47,008 bases of DNA from Pseudomonadota bacterium (GCA_023439305.1 JAEXOO010000027.1:1-47008); one strand, 5' to 3'. Numbered from the stretch's first letter, positions 1 to 7,747 are shown. The notes: generated by a model not told the origin, from the letters alone. A program made the numbers and translations.

Positions 1-10
1 AAATAAAATA

Positions 11-35
11 CCCCCCGCGGGCGGGCCGCGGGGGC
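11..35. other. GC-rich hairpin upstream of livH
   Basis: A perfect 9-bp inverted repeat (CCCCCGCGG at 12-20 and CCGCGGGGG at 26-34, 5-base loop) lies 49 bases before the livH start. On the minus strand it is followed by a T-rich tail (TATTTTATTT), so it could terminate minus-strand transcription. On the plus strand it has no U tract and may be a processing or attenuation hairpin between livH and whatever gene lies left of the window. The second transporter cassette has hairpins at the equivalent place, between its binding-protein gene and livH (6507-6564). Confidence 0.5.
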
Positions 36-83
36 GGCCGGCTTATGCCTGACGACTGATTATCTGCACGGGTCGCGCGTACT

Positions 84-971
84 ATGACGGATATTTTTGG
101 TATTCCATTGCAGGCTCTGCTGGGCCAACTGCTGCTGGGCCTGGTCAACGGTTCGTTCTATGCCGTCTTGTCCCTGGGGCTGGCCATTATCTTCGGCCTG
201 CTCAACATCATCAATTTCGCTCATGGCGCCTTGTACATGCTGGGCGCCTTCCTGGCCTGGATGGGACTGCAGTACCTGGGCCTGAACTACTGGGCCATGC
301 TGGTGCTGGCGCCGCTGGGCGTCGCTCTGTTCGGGGTCGTGCTGGAACGCCTGTTTCTGCGCCACCTGTACCGCCTGGACCACCTTTACGGACTGCTGCT
401 GACCTTCGGCCTGACCTTGCTTCTAGAAGGCGTTTTCCGCAGCATCTACGGCGTATCCGGCCAACCCTACCCCACGCCCAAGCTGCTTCAGGGAGGCTTC
501 AACCTGGGCTTCATGTTCCTGCCCATCTACCGCGCCTGGGTCGTCCTGGCCTCCGTGGTGGTCTGCCTGGCTACCTGGTTCATGATCGAAAAAACCCGCC
601 TCGGCGCCCTGTTGCGAGCCGCAACCGAGAATCCCAAGCTGGTCGAAGCCTTTGGCGTCAACGTACCGCTGATGATCACCCTCACCTACGCCTTTGGCGT
701 GGGCCTGGCAGGTTTTGCGGGTGTACTGGCTGCGCCTATCCTGCAGGTCTCGCCCCTGATGGGCAGCCACCTCATCATCGTGGTCTTCGCGGTGGTGGTC
801 ATCGGCGGCATGGGGTCCATCCTGGGTTCCATCCTGACCGGCCTGGGCCTGGGCATCATTGAAGGCCTCACCAAGGTGTTCTGGCCCGAAGCCTCCAACA
901 CCGTCGTGTTCATCATCATGGTCATCGTCCTGCTGCTGCGTCCGGCGGGCCTGTTCGGGAAAGTCAAATGA
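84..971 (+). CDS. livH: Branched-chain amino acid ABC transporter permease, LivH type
   Basis: A 295-residue inner-membrane protein, almost entirely hydrophobic with about eight predicted helices. It is one of the two permease subunits that form the channel of a LIV-type importer. The N-terminal part carries the family pattern NGSFYAVLSLGLAIIFGLL followed by NIINFAHGALYMLGAF, and the C-terminal part has VVIGGMGSILGSILTGL, as in LivH (Pfam BPD_transp_2). Length matches the family. No strong Shine-Dalgarno is visible before the ATG at 84. It overlaps livM by four bases (ATGA), so the two are co-translated. The binding protein and ATPases of this cassette are not downstream and presumably lie left of the window. 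The actual substrate cannot be told from sequence; amino acids, amides or aromatic acids are all used by this family. Confidence 0.9.
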   Translation: MTDIFGIPLQALLGQLLLGLVNGSFYAVLSLGLAIIFGLLNIINFAHGALYMLGAFLAWMGLQYLGLNYWAMLVLAPLGVALFGVVLERLFLRHLYRLDHLYGLLLTFGLTLLLEGVFRSIYGVSGQPYPTPKLLQGGFNLGFMFLPIYRAWVVLASVVVCLATWFMIEKTRLGALLRAATENPKLVEAFGVNVPLMITLTYAFGVGLAGFAGVLAAPILQVSPLMGSHLIIVVFAVVVIGGMGSILGSILTGLGLGIIEGLTKVFWPEASNTVVFIIMVIVLLLRPAGLFGKVK

Positions 972-1939
972 AACGAGAAATAGCGGTCTTCATCGTACTG
1001 CTCCTGATCGTCGCGCTGCTGCCGGCCATAGGGGCCTATCCGATCTTCATCATGAAGATCATGTGCTATGCGCTGTTTGCCTGCGCCTTCAACCTGCTGC
1101 TGGGCTACACCGGACTGCTATCCTTCGGCCACGCCGCCTTTCTGGGCGGAGCCGCCTACGCCACCGGCCAGTCACTGGCCATCTGGGGCTGGCCCACGCT
1201 GGCCGGATTGCTGTTCGGCACCGCCAGCGCCGCCGTCTTGGGCCTGATCATGGGCGCACTGTCCATCCGGCGCAGCGGCATTTACTTTGCCATGATCACC
1301 CTGGCGCTGGCGCAGATGCTGTTTTTCTTCTTCCTGCAGGCCTCCTTTACCGGTGGGGAGGACGGCCTGCAGGGCATTCCGCGCGGCAGTATTCTGGGAT
1401 GGGACCTGTCCAATGACCTGAATCTGTACTATCTGGTGCTGGCCATCTTCACTCTGGGCTTTCTGCTGATCTGGCGCTGCGTACACTCGCCCTTCGGCCA
1501 GGTTCTCAAGGCCATACGCGAGAACGAGCCGCGCGCCATTTCGCTGGGCTACGACGTGGACCGCTTCAAGCTGCTGGCCTTCGTACTGTCAGCCGCTTTG
1601 TCGGGCCTGGCCGGCGCCACCAAATCGCTGGTCTTTGTCTCGGCCACCTTGACCGACGCCACCTGGCAGATGTCCGGGTTGGTGATCCTCATGACCCTGA
1701 TCGGCGGGCTGGGTACGCTGACCGGTCCGGTGATCGGCGCCATCATCGTCGTCGTACTGGAAAACAAAGTGGGCGAATGGGGTGCCATGCTGGCTCAATG
1801 GACAGGCTGGAACGGCTTTCGCACGCTGGGCGAATCCGTCACCATCGTCATCGGCCTGATCTTCATCCTGTGCGTGATGGCCTTTCGCCGCGGCATCGTG
1901 GGCGAGTTGGCTTGGCGGCTGCGCCGCCGTGAGGCGTAA
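968..1939 (+). CDS. livM: Branched-chain amino acid ABC transporter permease, LivM type
   Basis: A 323-residue membrane protein, the second permease of the LIV-type importer begun by the preceding livH. Diagnostic stretches are the N-terminal NLLLGYTGLLSFGHAAFLG, the cytoplasmic coupling region around FGQVLKAIRENEPRAISLGY (about residues 178-197), where the ATPase docks, and LIGGLGTLTGPVIGAIIV near the C terminus. The start ATG overlaps the livH stop by four bases. No ATPase gene follows; the next feature is a large hairpin and then ompW, so livM appears to be the last gene of its operon. Confidence 0.9.
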   Translation: MKREIAVFIVLLLIVALLPAIGAYPIFIMKIMCYALFACAFNLLLGYTGLLSFGHAAFLGGAAYATGQSLAIWGWPTLAGLLFGTASAAVLGLIMGALSIRRSGIYFAMITLALAQMLFFFFLQASFTGGEDGLQGIPRGSILGWDLSNDLNLYYLVLAIFTLGFLLIWRCVHSPFGQVLKAIRENEPRAISLGYDVDRFKLLAFVLSAALSGLAGATKSLVFVSATLTDATWQMSGLVILMTLIGGLGTLTGPVIGAIIVVVLENKVGEWGAMLAQWTGWNGFRTLGESVTIVIGLIFILCVMAFRRGIVGELAWRLRRREA

Positions 1940-1962
1940 AACAGACACCGTCGTCGTCCGTC

Positions 1963-1994
1963 GCGGAGCTTGTTTGATCTGGAACAAGCTCCGC
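1963..1994. other. Perfect 12-bp inverted repeat after livM, upstream of ompW
   Basis: Arms GCGGAGCTTGTT (1963-1974) and AACAAGCTCCGC (1983-1994) are exact reverse complements with an 8-base spacer. It begins 24 bases after the livM stop. It could be a transcription terminator, but no U tract follows on either strand, so a DNA operator or a Rho/processing hairpin is equally possible. An FNR-like motif (1974-1987) is nested in its centre. Confidence 0.6.
1974..1987 (+). promoter_or_regulatory. Candidate FNR/ANR-type box upstream of ompW
   Basis: TTGAT-CTGG-AACAA matches the FNR consensus TTGAT-N4-ATCAA at nine of ten defined positions. It is centred about 105 bases before the ompW ATG. FNR control of ompW is known in enteric bacteria. 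No convincing -10 hexamer was found at the distance a class II site would need, and the match is partly a by-product of the surrounding 12-bp dyad, so this is only a candidate. Confidence 0.3.
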
Positions 1995-2056
1995 ACAGCA
2001 ACTGTATCGGGATGTTGCTCTGGGTCAAATCAGGCGACGTATCACTCAGGCATTCT

Positions 2057-2076
2057 GTGGGTCTGAATCAACCCAC
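2057..2076 (+). other. Small hairpin in the ompW leader
   Basis: GTGGGT (2057-2062) pairs with ACCCAC (2071-2076) around an 8-base loop and abuts the presumed ribosome-binding site CGGAG (2076-2080). A stem here could modulate ribosome access or protect the mRNA 5' region; this is inference only. Confidence 0.35.
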
Positions 2077-2085
2077 GGAGTTCCC

Positions 2086-2727
2086 ATGAAAACCCGCCAC
2101 CTGTTTCCAGCCCTGCATCTGTCCCTGATCGCCATCGGCGCCGCCGCCGTTCTCTATACCCCTGTTAGTGCGGCTCACGAAGCAGGCGACTTCCTGGTCA
2201 AAGGCGGCGTCACCCTGGTCAGCCCCAAATCCAACAACGGCTCGGTCGCCGACGGCACCGTCAAGCTGGACGTGGGCAACAACGTGCGTCCCAGCTTCTC
2301 CTTGACCTACATGGCTACGCGCAACATTGGCGTTGAACTGCTGGGCGCCTTCCCCTTCAAGCACAATATCGACAGTAATCTGGGTCGCATCGGCAGCACC
2401 AAGCACCTGCCCCCCACCCTCAGCCTGCAATACCACTTCCTGCCCGACAGTGACTTCCAGCCCTATGTCGGCGTAGGTCTGAACTACACCATGTTCTTCG
2501 ATACAAAATCGCAGGGCGCTCTGGAAGGCGCAGATCTGAAACTGAAAAACAGCTGGGGCTTCGCCGCTCAGGTAGGCGTGGACTACAAGCTGGACAAGAA
2601 CTGGTTCCTGAATGCTGACGTGCGCTACATCAGCATCCGTCCCGACGTAAAACTGAACGGCCAATCCATCGGCAAGGCCAAGCTGGATCCCGTCGTTGCC
2701 ACCATCGGCGTGGGCTACCGCTTCTAA
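2086..2727 (+). CDS. ompW: OmpW-family outer-membrane beta-barrel protein
   Basis: A 213-residue protein with a signal peptide (about residues 1-30: positive start, hydrophobic core, cut near PVSAA-HEAGD) followed by an eight-strand barrel pattern. The mature start AGDFLVKGGVTLVSP, the middle PPTLSLQYHFLPDSDFQPYVGVGLNYT and the final aromatic strand VVATIGVGYRF are typical of OmpW/AlkL proteins. OmpW forms a narrow hydrophobic channel used for uptake of small apolar compounds and responds to stress and oxygen in other bacteria. A ribosome-binding site GGAG lies five bases before the ATG. The gene stands alone: an inverted repeat separates it from livM and a strong bidirectional terminator follows. 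An FNR-like site upstream hints at oxygen control. Confidence 0.92.
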   Translation: MKTRHLFPALHLSLIAIGAAAVLYTPVSAAHEAGDFLVKGGVTLVSPKSNNGSVADGTVKLDVGNNVRPSFSLTYMATRNIGVELLGAFPFKHNIDSNLGRIGSTKHLPPTLSLQYHFLPDSDFQPYVGVGLNYTMFFDTKSQGALEGADLKLKNSWGFAAQVGVDYKLDKNWFLNADVRYISIRPDVKLNGQSIGKAKLDPVVATIGVGYRF

Positions 2728-2740
2728 GCCGACCAGACGC

Positions 2741-2772
2741 AAAACGGGCCACCGCACAGGTGGCCCGTTTTT
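2741..2772. terminator. Bidirectional intrinsic terminator between ompW and livF
   Basis: A 13-bp perfect stem (AAAACGGGCCACC, 2741-2753, with GGTGGCCCGTTTT, 2759-2771) and a 5-base loop. The run of T on the plus strand serves ompW and the run of A on the left serves livF, which ends at 2794 on the minus strand. Confidence 0.9.
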
Positions 2773-2793
2773 CATTCCGCTTACCCGCTGCTG

Positions 2794-3567
2794 TTAGGCC
2801 GTCTCAGCCTCGCGCTTATTGCCCAGCCCCAGATAACTTTCAATCACCCGGGGGTTGTCGGCCAGTTCGCGCGCGGGACCTTCCAGCACCACATCGCCCG
2901 TTTCCAGCACATAACCATAATCCGCCACCTGTAAGGCGGCACGGGCGTTCTGCTCGACCAGCAAGATAGCCACGCCTGTGCTGCGCAAACGGGCAATGAT
3001 CATGAAGATCTCACGCACGATGCGCGGCGCCAGACCCAGGCTGGGTTCATCCAGCATCAGCACTTTGGGCTGCGCCATCAAGGCTCGCCCAACGGCCAGC
3101 ATCTGGCGCTCGCCCCCGGACAGAGTGCCGGCCAACTGACTGCGGCGCTCCTTCAAGCGCGGAAACAAGGCATACACATGATCCAGCGTGTCGCGCCAGC
3201 CCGGCTGGCGAGCCCGATACAGCCGGAAGCCGCCCAGCAGCAGGTTGTCTTCCACCGTCATGCTGCCGAACAGCTCGCGCCGCTCAGGCACCAGCGAAAT
3301 ACCGCCTGCCACGCGCCGCTCCACCTCCCAGTGGCTGATTTCCTCGCCCTGATACTGGACCGATCCTGTGCTGCGACCCACGCTGGGCAAAGCGCCCATC
3401 ATGGCATTGAGCAAGGGGGCCTTGCCGGCGCCGGTGGCGCCGATCACGGTAACAATACTGCCGGCGCGCACATCCAGACTCGCGCCCATGACAGCGCTGA
3501 CCTTGCCATACTGCGCCGCCAGATTGGTGACTTTCAGGATCACATCCTGGGGGATTGCCTGATTCAT
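2794..3567 (-). CDS. livF: Branched-chain amino acid ABC transporter ATP-binding protein, LivF type
   Basis: A 257-residue ATPase subunit, last gene of the minus-strand LIV cassette, overlapping livM-livG by four bases with Shine-Dalgarno AGGAG seven bases before the ATG. The ABC signature TLSGGERQ (148-155), Walker B VLMLDEP (169-175), the switch His region LLVEQN and the LivF-type ending NPRVIESYLGL are intact. The oddity is Walker A: it reads GATGAGKAP (43-51), so the Ser/Thr that should follow Lys49 and bind Mg-ATP is Ala50, and the next residue, usually Thr, is Pro51. The codons GCC CCC at 3415-3420 differ from ACC ACC by one base each. Either this ATPase site is impaired and the heterodimer with the LivG domain has one active site, or the base calls are wrong. 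Family assignment is secure; full activity is uncertain. Confidence 0.9.
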   Translation of the reverse strand: MNQAIPQDVILKVTNLAAQYGKVSAVMGASLDVRAGSIVTVIGATGAGKAPLLNAMMGALPSVGRSTGSVQYQGEEISHWEVERRVAGGISLVPERRELFGSMTVEDNLLLGGFRLYRARQPGWRDTLDHVYALFPRLKERRSQLAGTLSGGERQMLAVGRALMAQPKVLMLDEPSLGLAPRIVREIFMIIARLRSTGVAILLVEQNARAALQVADYGYVLETGDVVLEGPARELADNPRVIESYLGLGNKREAETA

Positions 3568-5396
3568 GCGGATGCTCCTGCTTGGGCGGGTGTTGCGGGT
3601 TCGTCCAGTTCCAGATCGTCGTCGATGCCGCCCAGATAGGCCTCCAGCACCGCCGGATTTTCCTGGATTTCCTTGGGCAGGCCTTCAGCCAGCTTGGTGC
3701 CGAAATCCATGACCACCAGTTTGTCCGTCAGATTCATGACGAAGTCCATGTCATGCTCGACCAGCAGAATGCTCATGCCTTCACGGCGCAGCTGATCCAG
3801 CACCTGGGCCAACTCCTGTTTTTCTTTGTAGCGCAGGCCGGCGGCCGGTTCGTCCAGCAAAAGCAGTACGGGGTCGGACGCCAAGGCGCGGGCAATTTCC
3901 AGAATACGCTGCTGGCCCAGAGCCAGATTGCCCGCTTGCTCATACAGATAATCGCCCAGGCCCACGCGTTGCAACTGGACCGCGGCTTCGTGCAACAACT
4001 CGGCCTCGCTGCGACGCTCGGCATGCAGCACGGCCGGTACGACACCTACCTTGCGACGCAAGTGAGCGCCCAGCGCGACGTTCTCCAGAACCGTCATGGT
4101 CGGCAGCAGTTGCACATGCTGGAACGTGCGCCCCACACCCAGGCGGGAAATCTCGCGCGCCGGCAGCTTGTCGATGCGCTGGCCCATGAAGCTGACCTGA
4201 CCGCTAGTGGCGGACAACACGCCCGTGATCAGGTTGAACGTCGTGCTCTTGCCCGCGCCGTTAGGCCCGATCAAGCCCATGATCTGGCCTGCGTTCAAGG
4301 TGAAGCTGATGTCGTTGACCGCCACCAGTCCACCGAATTCCTTGCGAATCTTGTCCACCTGCAGAACCAGGGAGCCGGCCTGCGGACGGGCCCGCTGGGG
4401 CAATGCCTGCGCCTGGGGAGGCGGAGCCTGGCGACGCGTCTGGACACCGAAGACGCGTTCCCAGCCTTTCTGCAGAATAAGCCAGATGCCGTCCCGGGCG
4501 TACTGCAGAATCAGCACCATCAAAATCCCGAATACGATCAGCTCGAAATTGATGTCCGTATTCAAGAGCTTGGGCAGCCAATTCTGCAACTGATCTTTCA
4601 GCGTCAACACCAGGGCCGAACCCAGCACGGCGCCCCAGACACTGCCTGCGCCGCCCAATACCGCCATGAACAGGTATTCAATACCGTAATTCAGGCCGAA
4701 CGGGCTGGGGCTGACAGCGCGCTGGTAGTGCGCATAGAGCCAACCCGACAGGCACGCCAGCAAGGCGGCGTAGACAAAAATAATGACCTTGTAGGCGGCC
4801 ATGTTCACGCCGAACGACTCGGCCATGCCGCTGCCGTGCTTGAGCGCACGGATGGCGCGGCCGGGACGCGAATCGAGCAGATTGCGGGTGCCCCACATGG
4901 CCAGCAAGGCCACGATCCAGATCAGGTAATAAATGTCCCGCCCGGATGCCAGTGACAGTCCGAAGAACTCCAGAGGGGCAATGCCCGAAATGCCGTCATA
5001 CTGACCCAGAAACTGCAGGTTTCCGAACAGATAGAACAGCGCCAGGCCCCAGGCCAGCGTACACAGCGGCAGAAAGTGGCCGGACAGGCGCAAGGTGATG
5101 GCACCCAGGACATACGAGACCAGCAGGGTCAATCCCAGGCCGATCAGCAAGTTGAACCAGGGCGACCAGCCCAGGCGGGCCGTCAGATACGCGGTGGTGT
5201 AGGCGCCCAGCCCCACAAAAGCGGCCTGACCAAAGGAAGTGAGGCCCCCTACGCCCGTCAGCAGAACCAGACCCAGCACGACCAGGCTGGTCAGCCCGAT
5301 GTAGTTGAGCTGGGTGATCCAGAACTCGGGCGTCGCGCCCAATTGCGGCAATACGAACAGGGCGGCGATGAACAGAATCGTCAGCAAGCGTTTCAT
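3564..5396 (-). CDS. livM-livG: LivM-LivG fusion: ABC transporter permease/ATP-binding protein
   Basis: A 610-residue fusion of a LIV permease to its ATPase. Residues 1-315 are a LivM domain (TGVGGLTSFGQAAFVGLGAYT at 47-67; coupling region GRAIRALKHGSGMAESFGVN at 179-198; AVLGGAGSVWGAVLGSAL at 245-262). A Pro/Gln/Arg-rich linker spans about 318-342. Residues 344-600 are a LivG domain with an intact Walker A (GPNGAGKST, 377-385), signature LALGQQR (491-497) and Walker B LLLLDEP (511-517). Start chosen at the ATG at 5396, preceded by GAGGAG inside the end of livH; an upstream extension would add 26 unconserved residues. Fused LivM-LivG proteins are known in beta- and alphaproteobacteria. The fusion fixes one ATPase to one permease. 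Confidence 0.93.
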   Translation of the reverse strand: MKRLLTILFIAALFVLPQLGATPEFWITQLNYIGLTSLVVLGLVLLTGVGGLTSFGQAAFVGLGAYTTAYLTARLGWSPWFNLLIGLGLTLLVSYVLGAITLRLSGHFLPLCTLAWGLALFYLFGNLQFLGQYDGISGIAPLEFFGLSLASGRDIYYLIWIVALLAMWGTRNLLDSRPGRAIRALKHGSGMAESFGVNMAAYKVIIFVYAALLACLSGWLYAHYQRAVSPSPFGLNYGIEYLFMAVLGGAGSVWGAVLGSALVLTLKDQLQNWLPKLLNTDINFELIVFGILMVLILQYARDGIWLILQKGWERVFGVQTRRQAPPPQAQALPQRARPQAGSLVLQVDKIRKEFGGLVAVNDISFTLNAGQIMGLIGPNGAGKSTTFNLITGVLSATSGQVSFMGQRIDKLPAREISRLGVGRTFQHVQLLPTMTVLENVALGAHLRRKVGVVPAVLHAERRSEAELLHEAAVQLQRVGLGDYLYEQAGNLALGQQRILEIARALASDPVLLLLDEPAAGLRYKEKQELAQVLDQLRREGMSILLVEHDMDFVMNLTDKLVVMDFGTKLAEGLPKEIQENPAVLEAYLGGIDDDLELDEPATPAQAGASA

Positions 5397-5400
5397 GAGA

Positions 5401-6438
5401 TTACTCCTCGTCGTCCACGTGCTTGCTACCGAAGGAGCGCCACAACAAAACCGGAATGACCATGGTAAATACAATGACCTCTTTATAGGCGCTGGCCCAG
5501 AAGGACGAGAACGCCTCCAGCACGCCGATGAACAGCGCGCCCAGCAAAGCGACCGGATAACTGATCAGTCCGCCGAAGATGGCGGCGACAAAGCCCTTAA
5601 GGCCGATCAGGAATCCGGTGTCGTAGTAGATAGTGGTGACAGGCGCGATCAACATACCGGAGAATGCACCGATGGCAGCAGCCAGCGTGAACGTGGCCGA
5701 ACCGGACATATTAGTGCTGATCCCCACCAGGCGCGCACCGCGGCGATTGACAGCGGTGGCGCGCAAAGCGCGGCCATACAAGGTCTTGCCGAAGAATGCC
5801 CACAGCGCCAGGATCAAGGCCACGCAAGCGCCCATCACAAAGAATGTCTGAGCCGACCAACTGACCGCGCCCAGCGATACTTCGCCCTGCATGAAAGGAG
5901 GGGTACGCCAGCCTTCGGGGCCGAAGAACACCAGCCCCAGGCCGGTCAGCGCAAAGTGCACAGCCACCGAGGTGATCAGCAGCACCAGCACGCTGGCTTC
6001 GGCGATCGGCTGATAGGCCAGGCGATAGACCATGGGACCCAGCGGAATGACCACGGCCAGCGAGAACAGCACGTCCACCCACAAAGGCAGGTCTGCCTTG
6101 ACGATATGGGGCGCTGCAAAGTACACCGCGACCGGAATCAGAATATTGACCAGAAACTTGCGCGGCAGGCCCGTCGCGCTTCGGCTGCGCAGCGCCGACA
6201 GCAGTTCCAGCAGGAACACCAGGGCGCCGGCGATCAGCAGCAGAATAACGGTGCCAGGCATGCGACCGTTGACCACGAAGGCCAGCGTCAAGGCGCCGAA
6301 GGTCACAAACTCGCCTTGCGGAATGAAGATGACGCGGGTGACCAGGAAAACGAGGACCAGGGCGAGTCCGAGCAGGGCATAGATGGCGCCATTCAATATG
6401 CCATCCTGCAATAAAATCAAAGCAATGGTGGTATCCAT
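5401..6438 (-). CDS. livH: Branched-chain amino acid ABC transporter permease, LivH type (long form)
   Basis: A 345-residue permease pairing with the LivM-LivG fusion just downstream (4 bases between stop and next start). It opens with the family pattern DGILNGAIYALLGLALVLVF and VTRVIFIPQGEFVTFGALTL, and ends with FVAAIFGGLISYPVALLGAL. It is about 50 residues longer than the livH at 84, because of an extra hydrophobic stretch at about residues 80-140 that may add one or two helices. Start chosen at the ATG at 6438, giving the usual MDTTIA-type N terminus; ATGs at 6450 and 6501 are in frame upstream and the ribosome-binding site does not settle it. Terminator hairpins separate it from the binding-protein gene, so it may be expressed at a lower level by read-through. 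Confidence 0.9.
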   Translation of the reverse strand: MDTTIALILLQDGILNGAIYALLGLALVLVFLVTRVIFIPQGEFVTFGALTLAFVVNGRMPGTVILLLIAGALVFLLELLSALRSRSATGLPRKFLVNILIPVAVYFAAPHIVKADLPLWVDVLFSLAVVIPLGPMVYRLAYQPIAEASVLVLLITSVAVHFALTGLGLVFFGPEGWRTPPFMQGEVSLGAVSWSAQTFFVMGACVALILALWAFFGKTLYGRALRATAVNRRGARLVGISTNMSGSATFTLAAAIGAFSGMLIAPVTTIYYDTGFLIGLKGFVAAIFGGLISYPVALLGALFIGVLEAFSSFWASAYKEVIVFTMVIPVLLWRSFGSKHVDDEE

Positions 6439-6506
6439 GTCGGACAACATCCTGTACAACAAAAAATGGGCAAGGGGCTTACTGTAAGGCAAACCATTCA
6501 CGGCAG

Positions 6507-6531
6507 CGGGGCCGGAGCAGTCCGGCTCCCG
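6507..6531. other. Imperfect GC-rich hairpin between binding-protein gene and livH
   Basis: GGGGCCGGA and TCCGGCTCC form a 9-bp stem with one G-U type mismatch and a 4-base loop. It sits between the terminator at 6538-6564 and livH. It may help stop or process the upstream transcript; no U tract follows. Confidence 0.35.
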
Positions 6532-6537
6532 CTTCGG

Positions 6538-6564
6538 AAAAAACCGGCTGGAGAAGCCGGTTTT
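6538..6564 (-). terminator. Intrinsic terminator after the substrate-binding protein gene
   Basis: AAACCGGCT (6541-6549) and AGCCGGTTT (6555-6563) form a 9-bp stem with a 5-base loop. Read on the minus strand it is followed by six T. It ends the binding-protein transcript 14 bases after its stop codon. Partial read-through into livH would give much more binding protein than permease, the usual need in such systems. Confidence 0.85.
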
Positions 6565-6577
6565 CGCCTGTCAGAGA

Positions 6578-7747
6578 TTACAGGTCAGGCTGGTAAGTCC
6601 ATTTGCCGTCCACCACCTTCACCATGACGCGGGCACGCTCATCCAGACCGGCGTGGTCCTTGTCGGACATGGTGAACACACCTTGCGAAGCCGGCAGATC
6701 CTTGATCTGTTCGATGGAGTCGCGCAGTGCGGCGCGGAATTCAGGCGTGCCTGGCTTGGCTCCCGTCTTGAGCGCCCCGGGAATGGCTTGCGCCACCAGC
6801 AGGCCGGCATCCCACATATGGCCGCCGAAGGTATTGATCGAGCCTTCGCCATACTTGGCTTCGTACTTGTTCTTGTACTCCATGGCCGTCTTCTTGACCG
6901 GATTGCTGTCAGGCAGCTGTTCAGCCACCAACAGCGGGCCGGCCGGCAGGATCATGTCGTTGCAATCCTTGCCGCAGACACGCAGCACATCGCTGTTCGC
7001 CGCACCGTGGGTCTGGTAGATGATGCCTGCATAGCCGCGGCCCTTGAGCTCACGCTGCGGCAGGGCCACAGGCGTGCCAGAGCCGGCGATCAGCACGGCG
7101 TCAGGCTTGGCGCCCAACAGCTTCAGGGTCTGGCCCGTCACGCTGGTGTCGTTGCGGCCATAACGTTCGGCAGCCACCACATTGATGCCCTTGGCCTTGG
7201 CCGCTTCGGTCATCACATTCAGCCAACCGTCGCCATAGGCATCGTTGTAGCCGATGAAGCCCAGGGTCTTGACGTTCTGCTTAACCATGGCGTCAGCCAG
7301 AGCGCCCGCCATCAATTGGTCGTTCTGGGGAGTCTTGAAGACCCAGGTGCGCGCACCTTCGACAGGCTCCACGATCTTGGCATTGGCGGCCACGCTGATC
7401 ATAGGAGTCTTGGTCTCGCCGGCGACGTCCACCATGGCCAGGGATCCCGGGGTCACGGATGTGCCGATGACCACGTCCACCTTGTCGTCGGTGATCAACT
7501 TGCGCATGTTGCGCACGGCCACCGTCGTGTCCGTGGCGTCATCCAGCACAATGTATTCCACCTTCTGGCCGCCGATCTCGGTCGGCAGCAGGCTGACGGT
7601 ATTGCGCTCGGGAATGCCCAGCGAGGCGGCTGGTCCCGTCGCGGCAACGGTCACGCCCACCTTAATCTGGGCGGACACGGCCAGCGGCACGGACAGCGCC
7701 AGTGCGCCGGCCAGCGTAGTCAGGCGCGCGGTTGGAAAGCAATTCAT
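6578..7747 (-). CDS. LIV-type ABC transporter periplasmic substrate-binding protein
   Basis: A 389-residue secreted receptor. Residues 1-26 are a signal peptide (MNCFPTARLTTLAGALALS core, cut near VSA-QIKVG). The mature part is a type I periplasmic binding protein (Pfam Peripla_BP_6): it begins IKVGVTVAATGPAASLGIPE and contains LGFIGYNDAYGDGW and GHMWDAGLLVAQAI. Two close cysteines (VCGKDC) probably form a disulphide in the periplasm. Start chosen at 7747 because GGGAGATAAGG lies just before the ATG; in-frame ATGs at 7771 and 7858 would spoil the signal peptide. It is the first gene of the minus-strand cassette and delivers substrate to LivH and LivM-LivG. Ligand is not predictable; many betaproteobacterial members bind aromatic or short organic acids rather than leucine. 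Confidence 0.93.
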   Translation of the reverse strand: MNCFPTARLTTLAGALALSVPLAVSAQIKVGVTVAATGPAASLGIPERNTVSLLPTEIGGQKVEYIVLDDATDTTVAVRNMRKLITDDKVDVVIGTSVTPGSLAMVDVAGETKTPMISVAANAKIVEPVEGARTWVFKTPQNDQLMAGALADAMVKQNVKTLGFIGYNDAYGDGWLNVMTEAAKAKGINVVAAERYGRNDTSVTGQTLKLLGAKPDAVLIAGSGTPVALPQRELKGRGYAGIIYQTHGAANSDVLRVCGKDCNDMILPAGPLLVAEQLPDSNPVKKTAMEYKNKYEAKYGEGSINTFGGHMWDAGLLVAQAIPGALKTGAKPGTPEFRAALRDSIEQIKDLPASQGVFTMSDKDHAGLDERARVMVKVVDGKWTYQPDL

